From: RZYP01 sp964386405
Lineage (GTDB): Bacteria > Bacillota > Negativicutes > Acidaminococcales > Acidaminococcaceae
Direction of reading: 5' to 3'
Assembly (NCBI GenBank): GCA_964386405.1
Contig: CAYLRW010000035.1
Location: 1 to 17,764 of the forward strand
DNA: 17,764 nucleotides
Shown here: one piece after another, positions 16,425-17,764 of the stretch
Layout: each line of letters starts with the position of its first letter
Position numbering within the stretch: the first letter of the stretch is position 1
Notes under the pieces: model-generated
What the model saw: the letters and a program-made list of their open reading frames with translations, nothing else
Database searches by the model: none
Told to the model about the DNA's origin: nothing
Position numbers and translations under genes: made by a program

Positions 16425-16676
16425 GTAATGTCATTCTATGCTTTTGTGGAATAGATAAACAATCCATATGAACTTTTAGGCAATTATGTTTTTTCTAAAA
16501 ACACAATATTTAGAGGATGTTCTATTATTATTCAAAAATATGTTAAAAAAATTACACTTTCTGAGATAGCAGAGCCATAAGTACTTTTGGGAGAAACAGT
16601 AAAGAGTTATGTACACTAAAAATACACAAGTATACCGTAATTTAAATACAAAGTTAAAAATATCAATAACAAACCC
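16425..16676. other. AT-rich intergenic stretch with no gene seen
   Basis: About 250 bp between the ATPase terminator and the next promoter. It is AT-rich and has stops in all frames. I see no RNA gene, T-box, riboswitch or mobile-element end. Confidence 0.5.
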
Positions 16677-16705
16677 TTGATTTTATGCTAAAAATGTAAT
16701 ATACT
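16677..16705 (+). promoter_or_regulatory. Promoter of the substrate-binding protein gene
   Basis: TTGATT (16677-16682), a 17-bp spacer and TATACT (16700-16705) make a good sigma-70 promoter. The predicted start is near 16712, leaving a leader of about 67 nt. Confidence 0.75.
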
Positions 16706-16713
16706 TTTCACAT

Positions 16714-16739
16714 AGCAATGAAATTGCTTTATTTTTTTT
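16714..16739 (+). promoter_or_regulatory. Stem-loop with T tract at the start of the leader
   Basis: AGCAAT (16714-16719) and ATTGCT (16723-16728) form a 6-bp stem with a GAA loop, followed by TTATTTTTTTT. It looks like a small intrinsic terminator but begins only about 2 nt after the predicted transcription start. It may instead be a 5'-end stabilising hairpin or a terminator for a very short transcript. Confidence 0.4.
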
Positions 16740-16778
16740 GTTATAGTGGTTTTAAAGAAGAAGGGGGAGTCTATTAAA

Positions 16779-17764
16779 ATGAAAAAGGGATTCTTAAAGG
16801 CGGCCGCAGTTTCACTGATGACCGTAGTTTTAGCGGCATCTGTTGCCGGTTGTGGTGGTTCATCCAGTAAAGAAATTAAGATTGGTTTGCTGAATGAGAT
16901 GACAGGCGGTAATGCAACTATTGGTACCGCGGCAGCAAATGGTGCTAAACTTGCAATCAAAGAGATTAATGCAAATGGTGGTCTATTAGGAAAGCAAATA
17001 AAAGCTGTTGTAGCAGATAATAAAAGCGAGCCATCAGAAGCAGCGAATGCTATGACTAAACTTTTAACACAAGATAAAGTGGTTGCCGTAACAGGAACTT
17101 TTTCCAGTTCCAACGCTATTGCAGCTGCAAGCGTAGCAGAGGCTAATAAGAGTCCTTATTTGGTAGCTGGTGCTACTAACCCTAAAGTAACTGTTGATGA
17201 GAAAACTAAGAATGTTAAGAAATATATTTATCGCGTTTGTTTCATTGATCCTTTCCAAGGAACTGTTGCAGCTAATTTTGCAGCTAAAGATTTAAAAGTT
17301 AAGAAAGCTGCTATGCTTGTAGATAATAGCAGTGATTACAGCAAAGGTTTGGCAGAATTCTTTGAAGCTGCTTTGGTAAAAGAAGGCGGCGAGATAGTTG
17401 CCAATGAAGCTTATCTGCAAAAGGATACTGACTTCAAAGCGACCTTGACAAAAATCAAAAGCAAGGGTGCAGAAGTGCTTTATGTACCAGGGTATTATGA
17501 AGAAGTTGGCAAGATTGTCAAACAAGCCCGTGAAATGGGAATAACAGTACCTATTATCGGAGCTGATGGCTGGGATTCTCCAAAATTGGTGGAAATTGCA
17601 TCTGCCGCAGCTTTGAACAATACATATTTTACCAACCATTATTCTGTTGAAGATACTTCTCCAAAAGCGCAAGCCTTTGTAGAAGCCTATACCAAAGAAT
17701 ATGGACAAAAACCTGAAGCTTTGGCTGTTCTTGGCTATGATGCGGTTTATGTACTTGCTGATGC
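16779..17764 (+). CDS. LivJ/LivK-type ABC transporter substrate-binding lipoprotein (3' end outside window)
   Basis: The first 328 codons are open to the window edge, so the gene is incomplete here. The N terminus is a lipoprotein signal peptide: MKKGFLK, a hydrophobic run, then lipobox VAGC with C25 as the lipidated residue and a GGSSS linker. The mature part is a type I periplasmic-binding fold (Peripla_BP_6): KIGLLNEMTGG, the segment GAKLAIKEINANGGLLG typical of branched-chain amino-acid binding proteins, then GTFSSSNAIAAASVAE, and a second lobe with AAMLVDNSSDYSKG and VPGYYEE. It should bind branched-chain amino acids or a related amide/amino acid outside the membrane for a LivHMGF permease, probably encoded downstream. 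Ligand cannot be fixed from sequence. The ATG is supported by AAGGGGGAG (16761-16769), 9 nt upstream. The T/A-ending codons match the ATPase gene before it. Confidence 0.93.
   Translation, partial: MKKGFLKAAAVSLMTVVLAASVAGCGGSSSKEIKIGLLNEMTGGNATIGTAAANGAKLAIKEINANGGLLGKQIKAVVADNKSEPSEAANAMTKLLTQDKVVAVTGTFSSSNAIAAASVAEANKSPYLVAGATNPKVTVDEKTKNVKKYIYRVCFIDPFQGTVAANFAAKDLKVKKAAMLVDNSSDYSKGLAEFFEAALVKEGGEIVANEAYLQKDTDFKATLTKIKSKGAEVLYVPGYYEEVGKIVKQAREMGITVPIIGADGWDSPKLVEIASAAALNNTYFTNHYSVEDTSPKAQAFVEAYTKEYGQKPEALAVLGYDAVYVLAD

Noticed and set aside
16688..17708. Minus-strand open frames of 138-141 aa near the right end
   Set aside because: They are antisense shadows of the substrate-binding protein gene, which has a promoter, ribosome site, lipobox and family motifs.

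Overview
The window reads as chromosomal DNA of a low-to-moderate GC, probably anaerobic Bacillota. Strong purine-rich Shine-Dalgarno sites, TTG/ATG starts, AT-rich intergenic regions and near-consensus sigma-70 promoters support this. The very large radical-dehydratase-activase-type protein is typical of strict anaerobes such as Negativicutes or Clostridia. The genus cannot be named from the sequence; Negativicutes is my best guess (inference).

Layout. (1) 1-238: the leader-distal end of a type I-C-like CRISPR array. It has two good repeats followed by two decayed ones; no cas gene is in the window. (2) 378-950 (+): a stand-alone DEDDh (DnaQ-like) exonuclease. (3) 1074-1697 (+): a hemolysin III/PAQR membrane protein, ending in a terminator shared with the convergent gene. 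(4) 1749-5966 (-): a giant four-module acyl-CoA dehydratase activase-type protein (two ASKHA ATPase modules, a DUF2229-like module and an HgdB-like module). Its strong promoter lies about 165 bp upstream, in a divergent regulatory region that also serves (5) a nitroreductase-family gene, 6355-6957 (+). (6) 7017-13075 (-): the gltB-gltD operon for NADPH-type glutamate synthase, with a TAATG stop/start overlap, a near-perfect promoter and a 12-bp palindrome abutting the -35. (7) 13375-13710 (+): small open frames that look like a frameshifted, decayed gene. They end in a TGATG overlap with (8) 13710-16373 (+): a P2-type Ca2+-transporting ATPase. (9) From 16779 to the window end (+): the 5' part of a lipoprotein substrate-binding protein of the LivJ/LivK type, with its own promoter and an early stem-loop in the leader.

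How the genes fit together. Most are independent single-gene units separated by terminators. GltB and GltD form one enzyme: GltB makes ammonia from glutamine, channels it to 2-oxoglutarate and makes glutamate; GltD supplies electrons from NADPH. The activase-type protein and the nitroreductase share a divergent control region with several dyad-symmetric sites. The substrate-binding protein probably opens a branched-chain amino-acid-type ABC transporter operon beyond the window. I see no clear new multi-gene system. The points most worth a second look are the structured decay at the CRISPR trailer end, the exonuclease beside it, the cis-fused Fe-S activase/reductase protein, and the frameshifted frames coupled to the Ca2+ pump.
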